From: Streptosporangium subroseum
Lineage (GTDB): Bacteria > Actinomycetota > Actinomycetes > Streptosporangiales > Streptosporangiaceae
DNA length: 64,000 nt
Assembly (NCBI RefSeq): GCF_900188345.1
Contig: NZ_FZOD01000011.1
Coordinates: 140,252-204,251 of the forward strand
Reading direction: 5' to 3'
In this document: positions 6,889 to 15,700 of the stretch, one piece after another
Layout: every line of letters begins with the position of its first letter
Numbering within the stretch: position 1 is the first letter of the stretch
The notes under the pieces: generated by a model
Seen by the model: only the letters and a program-made list of their open reading frames with translations
Database searches by the model: none
What the model was told of the DNA's origin: nothing
Made by a program: the position numbers and the translations under genes

Positions 6889-8649
6889 GTGACCATCGGC
6901 CCTCTCGGCTCCGCCGATCCCATCGATTCCATCGTTTTCGGCGCGGCGGGATTCATCGGGCGTTCCCTGGTCGCGGAGCTGCTCCGCCAGAGGCGCCGGG
7001 TGGCCGCCGCCGTGCGCGGGCCCGGGGACCGGCTCACGTCGTGGCTCGCCGCGCGGGAGGTGGACACCTCGGGGCTGACCGTCGTCACCACCGACATCAC
7101 CGTGCCCGGTCTCGGCCTCGAAGGCCAGGAGGAACTGGAGGGACTGGAGGACCTGGAGCAGGTACGCGACGTCTACAACACCGCGGCCCGCTTCGCCTTC
7201 GGGCTGAGCGTCGAGGAGGCGAGGTCGGCCAACGTGACGGGGGCGCTCAACGTGGTCGACTGGGCCGCCGCCCGTCCCGGCCTGCGCCGGCTTGTCCACA
7301 TCAGCGGCTATCGCGTCTCCGGCGGCCCCGTGGACTACCGAGGGGAGGGCGCCTACGAGGCGTCCAAGAAGGAGGCCGACGGGGCGGTGCGGGTCCGGGC
7401 GCGCGAGCTGGGAGTCCCGCTGACGATCGCCAACCCGTGCACCGTGATCGGCCCCGGCCAGTTCGTCGGCCTCGCCTCGATGGTCGAGGATCTCTGGTGC
7501 GGGCGGCTTCCCGCCCTTCCCGGCGGGCCGGACATCTTCCTGCCGGTCGTGGACGGAGACTACTTCGCCCGCTTCATGGCGGCCCTGCCCGTCCACGAGG
7601 AGACCGCGGGGAAGGCCTACTGGGTGCTCGACGACGAGACGCCCAACCTGCCCGAACTGGTCGGGCTGATCGCCGGGCACCTGGGCGTGCCCGCACCCCG
7701 TCTCTCGATCCCGCTTCGGGTGGTGCGGCGGCTGCCCCGCGCGCTCACCGGGACCGACCCCGAGACGTTGTCGTTCATCTCCACGGACCGCTACGACACC
7801 GCCCCCGCCCTGGAGTTCGCGGAGCGGGCGGGGCTCCGCATGCCCCCGGTCGGAGAGGCGCTCCGGCGCTGGGCCGACGATCTGGTCGGAGCCCGTTTCG
7901 GCAGGGGGCTCCCGCCGCGCGGGCCGTACGGGTTCCGCGGCGTGGCGGGGAGCAGGACCTGGGTGACGGGTGAACGGGAGAGTCCCGAGTACGTGCTGCT
8001 GCACGGGCTGCCGGTGGACGCCGATTCGTGGGAGGGCGTGCGCGACCTGCTGGGCGCGCCGGTCCTCGCCGCCGACCTGCCGGGCCTGGGCCGTTCCGCG
8101 CCCGCCCGCTCGCTGGACGACTGGACGGCGGACCTGATGGTCCCCGTCAGAACCCGTCCGGTTCTGGTCGGTCACTCCCTCGGCTGCGGGCCCGCCCTGC
8201 GTTACGCCGCGGCCCGCCCGGAGCGGGTGGCCGCCGTGGTCCTCGTCGCCCCGGCCTTCCTCCAGGCGCCGTCGGGACGGCTCTCCCGTTCGGGGGTGGC
8301 CGTGCCGATGCTGCGCGGGATGTCACGAGAGCGGCTGGGCAGCAGCCTCGGCCTTCCGGCGGACGCCATCACGGACCTGCGCCGGCCGGGTGCGGCGCGG
8401 CGCGTGATCGGGGCGATGCGTACGGCTCACGCGGCGAGGGAGGAGCTCCGTGGGCTGCTCGACCGGATCGAGGTCCCGGTGACGATCGTGGCCGGGTCCG
8501 AGGATCCGATCGCGGGGGACAGGCCCTTCACGGAGATCGAGGGCGCCGGGCACCATCCTCAGCTCACGCACCCCGAGGAGCTGGCCCGGGTGTTGCGAGC
8601 GGTCGGTGAGCGGGCTCACCCGGAGCCGTCGCGATCCGCCCGGGGCTGA
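6889..8649 (+). CDS. Fusion of an extended SDR (NAD-dependent epimerase/reductase-like) and an alpha/beta hydrolase
   Basis: 586 residues from GTG 6889, with GGAG 7 bp upstream. Residues 1-345 form an extended short-chain dehydrogenase: cofactor loop GAAGFIG at 18-24 and active-site YEASK at 156-160. Residues about 360-575 form an alpha/beta hydrolase: oxyanion region LLHGLPVDADSW, nucleophile elbow GHSLG with S430, a later SEDPIAG aspartate and GHHPQLTH histidine. Both catalytic sets look intact. A dehydrogenase and hydrolase in one chain suggest sequential oxidation/reduction and ester, lactone or ring cleavage of one substrate, which is unknown. The operator at 6862 places it under the LmrA-type TetR. 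Its last 34 bp overlap the convergent LysR gene. Confidence 0.88.
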   Translation: MTIGPLGSADPIDSIVFGAAGFIGRSLVAELLRQRRRVAAAVRGPGDRLTSWLAAREVDTSGLTVVTTDITVPGLGLEGQEELEGLEDLEQVRDVYNTAARFAFGLSVEEARSANVTGALNVVDWAAARPGLRRLVHISGYRVSGGPVDYRGEGAYEASKKEADGAVRVRARELGVPLTIANPCTVIGPGQFVGLASMVEDLWCGRLPALPGGPDIFLPVVDGDYFARFMAALPVHEETAGKAYWVLDDETPNLPELVGLIAGHLGVPAPRLSIPLRVVRRLPRALTGTDPETLSFISTDRYDTAPALEFAERAGLRMPPVGEALRRWADDLVGARFGRGLPPRGPYGFRGVAGSRTWVTGERESPEYVLLHGLPVDADSWEGVRDLLGAPVLAADLPGLGRSAPARSLDDWTADLMVPVRTRPVLVGHSLGCGPALRYAAARPERVAAVVLVAPAFLQAPSGRLSRSGVAVPMLRGMSRERLGSSLGLPADAITDLRRPGAARRVIGAMRTAHAAREELRGLLDRIEVPVTIVAGSEDPIAGDRPFTEIEGAGHHPQLTHPEELARVLRAVGERAHPEPSRSARG

Positions 8650-9479
8650 GCCGAGGAGCTCATGGCGTAGAGCACGTCGCGCAGGCCCTCCTCGCGGCCG
8701 TTGAGCCAGACCAGGCGCAGGGCCAGGGCGGGAGCCTCCGGCTCCAGCGGGACCAGGGTGCCGGCCGCCAGGTCCTCGGCGATCGCGAAGTCGGGGAGCA
8801 GGGCCATTCCCGCCCCCTGCTTGGCCCACTCCCTGACGGTGACGACGCCGGGCAGCTCCCTCTGCTTGACGCCGAGGCCGAACATCCGGTCGGAGGCCAT
8901 CCGGATCGAGCAGGCGGGTTCGGTCACCAGCAGGGTGTCGTCGTGCCCGGCGGGGGCCGCGACCAGCACCAGCCGCACCTCTCCCACGTCGAGGAAGTCC
9001 AGCTCGGGCGGTGGGGTGAAGCCGAGGCCGCCGATCCGCAGGCCGGAGTCGAGCAGCAGCCCGGCATCGAGGGAACCCCGGGCGATCTCGGAGAACAGCA
9101 AGTGCCTGGGGAGCGCGGTGACGTCGAGGTCGAGGTCGGGGCGGAGCTCGGCCAGGCGCCGGACGATGCCGGGCAGCCGGGTCGCCGCCAGCATCTCCAA
9201 CGCGCCCACCCGGACCTTCCGCCGCTGCCCGGTGACGGCCAGCCGTACCGCCTCCGCGTGGTCGAGCAGGCCGCGGGCCTCGGCGAGCAGGGTCCGTCCC
9301 GGCCCGGTGAGCCGCATGCCCCGGGGCGTGCGCTCGAAGAGCGTCACCCCGAGGGACGTCTCCAGCCTGCGGATCTGCTCCGACGTCGATGCCGGCGCCA
9401 GGCCCAGCTGATGCGCGGCTCCGGTGATCGTGCCCGTCCCGGCGACCGCGACGAACCCCCGCAACTGCCGCAAATCCAT
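8616..9479 (-). CDS. LysR-family transcriptional regulator
   Basis: 287 residues from ATG 9479, chosen because the conserved MDLRQLRGFVAVA start of LysR proteins begins there; an in-frame upstream ATG at 9563 would extend into the divergent gene. The helix-turn-helix lies at about residues 18-40 (TGAAHQLGLAPASTSEQIRR), followed by the linker helix and a periplasmic-binding-like effector domain. It is divergent from the MFS transporter at 9562 with 82 bp between them, so it is the likely activator or repressor of that pump. Its 3' end overlaps the SDR-hydrolase gene by 34 bp. Confidence 0.9.
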   Translation of the reverse strand: MDLRQLRGFVAVAGTGTITGAAHQLGLAPASTSEQIRRLETSLGVTLFERTPRGMRLTGPGRTLLAEARGLLDHAEAVRLAVTGQRRKVRVGALEMLAATRLPGIVRRLAELRPDLDLDVTALPRHLLFSEIARGSLDAGLLLDSGLRIGGLGFTPPPELDFLDVGEVRLVLVAAPAGHDDTLLVTEPACSIRMASDRMFGLGVKQRELPGVVTVREWAKQGAGMALLPDFAIAEDLAAGTLVPLEPEAPALALRLVWLNGREEGLRDVLYAMSSSAQPRADRDGSG

Positions 9480-9561
9480 GCCGTCAGCATACGGTTTTCC
9501 CGAACGCCCCATATGGCTGCGGCTGTTGAGATGAAATGTTCGATTCCGCAGAGTTGCCGGC
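9480..9561. promoter_or_regulatory. Divergent lysR/MFS promoter region
   Basis: 82 bp between the two starts, clearly AT-richer than the flanks. A LysR T-N11-A type site is expected here. No single motif is convincing enough to mark. Confidence 0.4.
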
Positions 9562-10875
9562 ATGCTCGCGACAACGTCCTTCCGGCGGCTCGCCGGAATC
9601 TCCCTCGCCTACTTCCTCGTTCTCCTCGACACCACCGTGCTCACCGTTGCCCTGCCCGACCTGCGCGCCTCCCTCGGAGGAACGTTCGCCGGACAGCAGT
9701 GGGCCGTCAACGGCTACACGGTCGCGTTCGCCGCGTCGCTCCTGACCGGCGGGGCGGTGTCCGACCGGTACGGCGCGGCCCGGGTGTTCCGGCTGGGAGT
9801 CACCGGGTTCGGGGTGATCTCCCTGATGTGCGCGTTCGCGCCCGATCTGGGACTCCTCATCGCCCTGCGCGCGCTGCTGGGCCTGATGGGCGCGCTCTGC
9901 CTGGGCAGCTCCCTCGGGCTGATCGCCCAGCTCTACACCGCCCCCGCCGAGAGGGCGCGGGCCATGGGGGTGTGGGCCGGGCTCACCGGTACCGCGCTCG
10001 CGGCCGGTCCGCTGCTCGGCGGACTGCTCGTGGAGTCGTACGGCTGGCGCGCGATCTTCCTCATCAACCCGCCGCTCGCCGCGGCGAGCCTCATCGCCGT
10101 CGGAGGCCTGGTCTCCGCCGTGGGAGCGGGCAGGATCGGCTGGGGAGTGCAGGCCGGGGCCTGCGCCTTTCTCGGTCTCCTGGCCGCGACGATCATCGAG
10201 GCCTCGGTCCTGGCCGCCTCGCTCGCCCTCGTGGCGCTCGCCGCACTGGTCTGGCTGGAGAGGCGTGCTCCCGCGCCCACGCTGCCCGGCGGGCTGCTCC
10301 GCGCCTCCTGGACGGGCCTGCTGACCGGAGGGGTGGTGAACTTCGCCTTCTCGGGAGCGCTCTTCGTGATCACGCTGCTTCTCCAGGGGGAGCGGCGGTT
10401 CACACCGCTGGAGGCGGGGCTGGCGTTCCTGCCCCTGACCATTCCGATGACCTTCAACGCGCTGCTCACCGGCCGCCTCGTCGCCCGGTACGGTCCCGGG
10501 CCCTCGATTCTGGCGGGTCTCGCCCTGCTGTCCGCGGGCCTGGTCTTCGCCCCCTCGACGGCGGGAATGATCATTATGGGCTTCGGCCTCTCCTGCTGCC
10601 TGCCCGCCCTGGTCGCCGACGTCGTGTCGATGGCTCCCCCCGGTACGGCAGGCACGGCGGGCGGCCTGCTCAACGCGGTGCGTCAGGTGGGCGCGGTCCT
10701 CGGAGTCTCGGTCATGGGAGTCGTCGCCCACGACGGGGCCGCCGGCGCCTCCCGCGCGCTGCTCCTTGCCGCGGTCCTCACCGTGCTCGCCCTCGCGGCC
10801 CAGTGCGGCACGCGCTGGGCCGGACGTCGTGCCGCGGGTCAGGACAGGCGCGTGCCCGCGCGTACGCCGATGTGA
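9562..10875 (+). CDS. MFS transporter, DHA2-like drug:proton antiporter family
   Basis: 437 residues, nearly all in hydrophobic helices (about 12-14). The first helix and loop contain LLDTTVLTVALPDL, the DHA2 motif. The motif-A-like loop GGAVSDRYGAARVF follows helix 2, and motif C (GLTGTALAAGPLLGGLL) lies in the fifth helix region. Such proteins export cationic or amphipathic drugs and metabolites by proton exchange. The gene is probably controlled by the divergent LysR protein. Its last 37 bp overlap the convergent flavoprotein gene. Confidence 0.9.
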   Translation: MLATTSFRRLAGISLAYFLVLLDTTVLTVALPDLRASLGGTFAGQQWAVNGYTVAFAASLLTGGAVSDRYGAARVFRLGVTGFGVISLMCAFAPDLGLLIALRALLGLMGALCLGSSLGLIAQLYTAPAERARAMGVWAGLTGTALAAGPLLGGLLVESYGWRAIFLINPPLAAASLIAVGGLVSAVGAGRIGWGVQAGACAFLGLLAATIIEASVLAASLALVALAALVWLERRAPAPTLPGGLLRASWTGLLTGGVVNFAFSGALFVITLLLQGERRFTPLEAGLAFLPLTIPMTFNALLTGRLVARYGPGPSILAGLALLSAGLVFAPSTAGMIIMGFGLSCCLPALVADVVSMAPPGTAGTAGGLLNAVRQVGAVLGVSVMGVVAHDGAAGASRALLLAAVLTVLALAAQCGTRWAGRRAAGQDRRVPARTPM

Positions 10876-11627
10876 TCGGGAGGCGTGAGCCCCTCGGGGA
10901 GCAGGGGATCGGGGATCGGCGCCAGCCAGGTGGTGGCGATCGGCAGCACGCCCGCCCAGAGCCCCAGCGCGGCGTCGGGCCCCTCACCGTCGTCGGGCGG
11001 GCCCGAGCTCATCTTGACGGACGCCTCCGCCAGGGAGATCGCGAGAATGGTCGTCGCCGCCAGCTCCTTGCGGCTGGGCTGCCTGGCGTAGTCCCACTGC
11101 CCGGGGGCGGAGTGCTCGGTCAGGATCCGCAGCGCGGTCAGCTTCTCCTCGCCCTCCAGCTTCCGGGGCACGCCGTAGACCATGGCGGAGCGGTAGTTGA
11201 CGCCGTGCTCGAACACCGACCTGGCGAGGACGAGGCCGTCCACATGGGTGACCGTCACGCAGACCGTGCCCATGGCCGCACCCGTCTCGGCTCCCGATCC
11301 GCCCGGTGTGTCCTGTCTCGCATCCGTTACGGCGTCCGCGCCCGCGTCCGGGCTCTCGGATCCGTTTCGCGACCGTGAGGGCTCTCGCCCGGTCAGGCTC
11401 CGGCTGGCGGCCGACCCGTGGACGTAGAGGTTGTCGGCGTCGAAGCCGTAGACCGTGGGAACTACCATCGGCACGCCTCCGGAGATCACCCCGAGATGGC
11501 AGATGAATCCGGCGCGCAGCACCTCGTGCAAGGCGGCGCGGTCGGTCCGGCCCTTCTCACGGAGGCGGCGGTGCCGGGTGCGCTCCGTTGCCGATAATTC
11601 TGATAAGTCTGCCGATGATTCGTTCAC
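10839..11627 (-). CDS. Pyridoxamine 5'-phosphate oxidase-like FMN-binding split-barrel protein (NimA-like)
   Basis: 262 residues from GTG 11627. The split-barrel core is visible in FICHLGVISGGVPMVVPTVYGFD (about 41-63) and SVFEHGVNYRSAMVYG, the arrangement of the PPOX/NimA nitroreductase-like family that binds flavin or haem. An unusual Ser/Gly/Asp-rich insertion of about 40 residues (80-119) interrupts the barrel between strands; neighbouring family members lack such a loop. There is no Shine-Dalgarno, but a TAAATAT box ends 6 nt before the GTG, suggesting a leaderless transcript. The 3' end overlaps the MFS gene on the other strand. Confidence 0.82.
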   Translation of the reverse strand: MNESSADLSELSATERTRHRRLREKGRTDRAALHEVLRAGFICHLGVISGGVPMVVPTVYGFDADNLYVHGSAASRSLTGREPSRSRNGSESPDAGADAVTDARQDTPGGSGAETGAAMGTVCVTVTHVDGLVLARSVFEHGVNYRSAMVYGVPRKLEGEEKLTALRILTEHSAPGQWDYARQPSRKELAATTILAISLAEASVKMSSGPPDDGEGPDAALGLWAGVLPIATTWLAPIPDPLLPEGLTPPDHIGVRAGTRLS

Positions 11628-11914
11628 GGAGGGATATTTAACCAGACATTGAAAACGGGCCCCCGACGATGGACTCTCCGTGACGAACGCGCCGGGCGAC
11701 CAGCCCAGGGTAAATCTGTGGATCAGCCCTGAATATCGGGCATTGAGGGCAGAAAGGCGATTTTGGCGGCAGATTTGCGAGAGGCCAGTGAAACAGGCCT
11801 CCGGAAGGCAACGGCAGGCGTGTGATTTTTTGCCGTCGGGCGGGTGAAAGACCCGTGAGGCAGGGTCCGGACACAGAGAAAGACCCGTACGAGACGGGTC
11901 TTTCGCGGGCTGGA
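11628..11914. other. AT-richer intergenic region with a hairpin
   Basis: It contains the promoter of the PPOX-like gene and, at 11781-11801, GAGGCC paired with GGCCTC around a 9-nt loop. No protein-coding frame is supported. Confidence 0.5.
11879..11903 (-). terminator. Intrinsic terminator of the 57-residue gene
   Basis: AAAGACCCGT (11879-11888) and ACGGGTCTTT (11894-11903) form a perfect 10-bp stem with a 5-nt loop, 12 bp past the stop of the small minus-strand gene. In that RNA the stem ends in UUU. A third copy of the arm, AAAGACCCGT at 11847-11856, could pair with the same partner, giving two mutually exclusive hairpins. Confidence 0.8.
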
Positions 11915-12088
11915 TCAGGCGGCGGGGGTGGGGCCGCTCGTCCGTGGGAAGCGCAGGACGTTTCGTCCGGTGTAGGCGCGAAGGTCGACGACCTTCGTGT
12001 CACCGGGCGCCCTGCGGCGTGTCGCGGAACGGATGTCCCGGATCTTGAGCCGTGCGACATATGGTGGCACGACCACAAGTCTCTTCAT
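11915..12088 (-). CDS. Small basic hypothetical protein (57 residues)
   Basis: ATG at 12088 is preceded by GGGGGG with a 4-nt gap. The product starts MKRLVVVPPYVARLKIRDIR and is rich in Arg/Lys and Thr. It has no signal peptide, membrane segment or family I recognise. The good ribosome-binding site, an AT-rich upstream stretch with CATATAAC, and a strong terminator directly after the stop support a real transcription unit. Function unknown. It could be a small regulatory protein or a peptide precursor; there is no modifying-enzyme gene next to it. Confidence 0.5.
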   Translation of the reverse strand: MKRLVVVPPYVARLKIRDIRSATRRRAPGDTKVVDLRAYTGRNVLRFPRTSGPTPAA

Positions 12089-12163
12089 TGAGCCCCCCGG
12101 CGTGATGGTCTTGTTATATGAGATGTCTACAGATCGCAGCATAAGACTGTCGTAAAGACAAGG

Positions 12164-12262
12164 TCAGTAGGGGAGCCGACGGCCCGAGGGTGACCGTAGG
12201 TCCAGACCGGAAGTGCGGATGGGACGGCGCCGGCCCTGCCGGGTGATTCTGGTGCGTCGCAT
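12164..12262 (-). CDS. Possible 32-residue Arg-rich small ORF
   Basis: ATG at 12262 follows AAGGAAAGGGGCAGACC, which contains a usable ribosome-binding site. The product is strongly basic with clustered Arg and Thr and ends in LPY. It lies upstream of, and on the same strand as, the 57-residue gene (75 bp gap) and could be its leader peptide. Length and composition give no family; this is a tentative call. Confidence 0.3.
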   Translation of the reverse strand: MRRTRITRQGRRRPIRTSGLDLRSPSGRRLPY

Positions 12263-12519
12263 GGTCTGCCCCTTTCCTTGGACTCACCGTGCTCCACGTC
12301 ACTTGGCATCCGGTTGTCAACCGTTTGCAAGGCCGACCCGGCCGAGCTGGGCGGGCCCGCACGGAGGCCCATGCGAGCCAACCTAGTCCGCCATCGCCAC
12401 TGGGATCAACCGTTTTGGTTACGGAAAGATTCACGAACCATACGCGTGGTGACGGTTCTGGGTGCCCGTGCCGAGCGCGGAGCCTCCGGCGCGAGCGGTG
12501 ATATCGGGACCGTCGGCCG

Positions 12520-12600
12520 GACGGCGACGCGCCCGATCTCCCAAGGGTCCGTCCTGCCCAGCCGGAACCAGGCATCCTGGACCACGTCCTTGACCTCGTC
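12520..12600 (-). pseudogene. Remnant resembling ECF sigma factor region 2
   Basis: One minus-strand frame reads EVKDVVQDAWFRLGRTDP within 12520-12600. This matches the sigma region 2.1-2.2 pattern AEDVVQDAWLR seen in SigJ/ECF proteins. The flanking sequence in this frame has no further sigma similarity and no plausible start, so it looks like a decayed fragment. A chance match cannot be excluded because the segment is only 27 codons. Confidence 0.4.
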
Positions 12601-12691
12601 GAGGCCGCCGGACGGCGCGTGGACCATCCCTGCCGGCCGAGGCCCGACTCGGCCACGACCTTCGTCACCGTTCACGTAAGGAGGACGAGAC

Positions 12692-12766
12692 ATGTCCCGA
12701 GTGCGCGACCCCCGGCGAACCACCCCGTCCGCCGGGGCGTCCGGCACACCGTCGAACGGAGAGTGA
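12692..12766 (+). CDS. 24-codon leader ORF directly upstream of the kinase gene
   Basis: ATG 12692 sits 7 nt after AAGGAGG (12678-12684), the best ribosome-binding site in the area. The 24-residue product is rich in Ser, Pro, Arg and Thr. Its TGA (12764-12766) ends 1 nt before the kinase GTG at 12768, in a different frame. The arrangement suggests translational coupling: ribosomes finishing the leader would restart on the kinase gene, whose own site is weaker. Confidence 0.5.
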   Translation: MSRVRDPRRTTPSAGASGTPSNGE

Positions 12767-12767
12767 G

Positions 12768-15700
12768 GTGAAGGCCGGACTGATGGACGGGGACCCGCAG
12801 CGGCTGGGGGGCTACTGGCTGGCCGGACGGCTGGGCACGGGCGGTCAGGGCGTGGTCTACGAGGCCTACGACGCCGAGGGAAGACGGGTCGCGGTCAAGG
12901 TGCTGCACGGTGACGCGGGCACCGATCCCGAGCTGCGAGGCCGGTTCGGACGCGAGGCCGCCGCGGCCCGTCGCGTCGCCCCCTTCTGCACGGCGGGAGT
13001 GCTCGACGCGGACCTCGACGGGCTCAGGCCGTACATCGTCTCCGAGTACGTGGAGGGCCCGACGCTGCGCAGGGCCGTCGCGGAGGGCCGCCGCTTCACC
13101 GGCGGCGACCTGCATCGCCTCGCGACCGCGATCGCCACCGCGCTGACCGCCATCCACGAGGCCGGGGTCATCCACCGCGATCTCAAACCGGACAACGTGC
13201 TCCTCGGCCCCGACGGCCCCCGGGTGATCGACTTCGGTGTCGCCCGTACGGCGGACATGTCGCTGAGCGCGACCGGCATGGTGGCGGGCACCCCGACCTA
13301 CATGGCCCCCGAGATCTTCATGGGCGGGCGTGCCGGCACGCCCGCCGACGTGTTCGCCTGGGGCGGGATCATGGTCTTCGCCGCCACGGGGGCGGACCCG
13401 TTCCGGGCGGAGAGCCTGGGCGGGGTCATGCACCGGGTGCTCTCCGTCCAGCCCCAGCTGGACATGCTGCCCGAGCGCCTCCGGCCGTTCGTGGCCGCCT
13501 CGCTCGCCAAGGACCCCGAGGCCAGGCCGTCGGCCAGGGATCTGCTGCTCGCCCTGGTCAGCGGGGAGGACGGTCTCGACACCCCGGAGCTGCTGGCGGC
13601 GGGCAGCGACGCCGGGGCCCTGGTCCGGGTCCCCGCCGCGGACCCCACGCTCGGCGCCCTCGCCGAGGAGGTGTACGCCGGGCTCGGCCCGGCCGAGCGG
13701 GACCTCGCCCCCGAGGTGTTCCTCCGGCTCGTCACCGTGACCGACGACGGCCAGCTGATCGTACGGCGGGCGCGGCGGGCCGAGTTCCTCGACGGACGGC
13801 CCGAGAACGAGGCCGCCGCCGTCCGGCGGCTGCTGCAGGCGTTCGCCTACCTCCTCAGTGACGACGACCAGGAGATCTGGCTGTCGCGGCCCGCGCTGCC
13901 GCAGGCCTGGCCGAAGCTGCGCACGTGGGTCCAGGCCAACCGGGACGGCCTGATCGTGCACCGGGGGATCCTCGCCGCCGCGCGGCGCTGGCAGAGCCAG
14001 GGCAGAAAGGACGGCGACCTGCTCCAGGGCAGCGGCCTGGAGAACGCCATGCACTGGGCGGCCACCGGCCGCCGCAACATCACGCTCAGCCCGGTCGAAC
14101 GCGACTTCCTGGAGGCGGGCGCGGCCCTCGCCGGACGCCGTGCCCGCCGGAGCCGGCTGCTGTCCGCCACACTGGCCGCGCTGCTGGTGGTCGCGCTGCT
14201 CGCCGGGGCGCTCGCCGTACAGCAGAACAGGGCGGCCGACGCCCGCAGCGCCGTCATCGCCTCCCAGCGCGACAGCGCGGAGGCCCGGCGGCTCGCCACC
14301 GTCGCCGATTCGCTACGGGTCGCCGATCCGGCCAGGGCCATGCTGCTCAGCGTGGCCGCCTGGCGGCTGGCCCCGGTGACCGAGGCCAGGGCGAGCCTGT
14401 CCGGCTCGCTGGCCCAGTGGGAGACGGCCGCCTTCCACGATCCGGCCACCTCGATCCAGACGCTCAGGGCGCTGAGCCGAGACGGGCGGACGCTCATCAG
14501 CGCGGGGGAGGGCGAGGTACGGGTCTGGGACGTGCGGACCGGCAGGCGCACCGGCGGGTTCAGGGGGATCGGAGGGGACCTGCGGGCGCTGGCGCTGAGC
14601 CCGAGCGGCAGGCTGCTCGCGGTGATCAGCGATCTGGAGCTGAAGGTCTGGGACGTGACGACCGGCAGACCGACCGGCGTGACCCTCACCGTCCAGGGGC
14701 GTTTCGACGGCGGAGACACCGGAGCGTCCTTCGGGCAGGCCGAGAACCGGCTCGCGATCTTCCAGGGCGAGGCGCTCACGATCGTGAACCTCACCACGGG
14801 GAAGAAGAGGTCCCCGCCTACCTCCGGGAGCTTCGACATCTCCCCCGACGGACGCGGGCTCGCGGTCGGCGGCATCGACGGCACGGTGACGGCCTGGACA
14901 CTGGACCGGCTCACGGGCGTCCCGCTGGGCGGCAGGTGCAACGGCTGCGCGCTGGGCGTGGCCTACAGTCCGGACGGCAGGACCGTCGCGGTCGCCCGGA
15001 ACAAGGACATCGAGCTGCGAAACGCGTTCACCGGAGCGAAGCTGGACCGGCTCTTCGAGGAAGGCGGTAGCGGTGACCCGGTCTTCAGCCCTGACGGACG
15101 ATTCCTGAGCATCGCGAACGAGACGAGCCTCAAGCTCTGGCGGGTCCGGGACGGACGGCTGCTGCTGACCCAGAAGATCAACGCGCTGTCGCCCGTCGTG
15201 GCCTTCGACCCGGACGGGCGCACGCTTCGCTATCTCACGGAAAGCTCGATGACGACTCTCGACATCACCGCGCTGACCAGGCCCGTCCTGCTGAAGGGGC
15301 CCGCGACCGGCTGGGCGGAGCTGAGTCCCGACGGGCGGCTGCTCGCCTCCAGGCAGACGGAGACGAGCGAGGTCGTGCTCCGGGACGTACGGCGGCGCAC
15401 GCGCGTCGCCGCCCTGCGGGTCGGGCCGGTACGGGACGGCCACCTCGAGATGGCCTTCAGCGGCGACGGCAGGCGACTGGCGATCCAGACGGGCGGGGAG
15501 AGACCCCGGCTGACGGTCTGGGACACCGCCACCTTCCGGCGGATCGCCGCCGTCGCCGTCAAGCGCGACGCGCAGGCCGTCGCCGTGGCGATCAACGCCG
15601 ACGGCTCCCTCGTGGCCTCCTACGCGAACTACCAGGATGTCCGGAAGGCATCCCAGGGGAGGAGGGGGGAGATCCACGTGTGGGAGGTGCCCGGCGGGCA

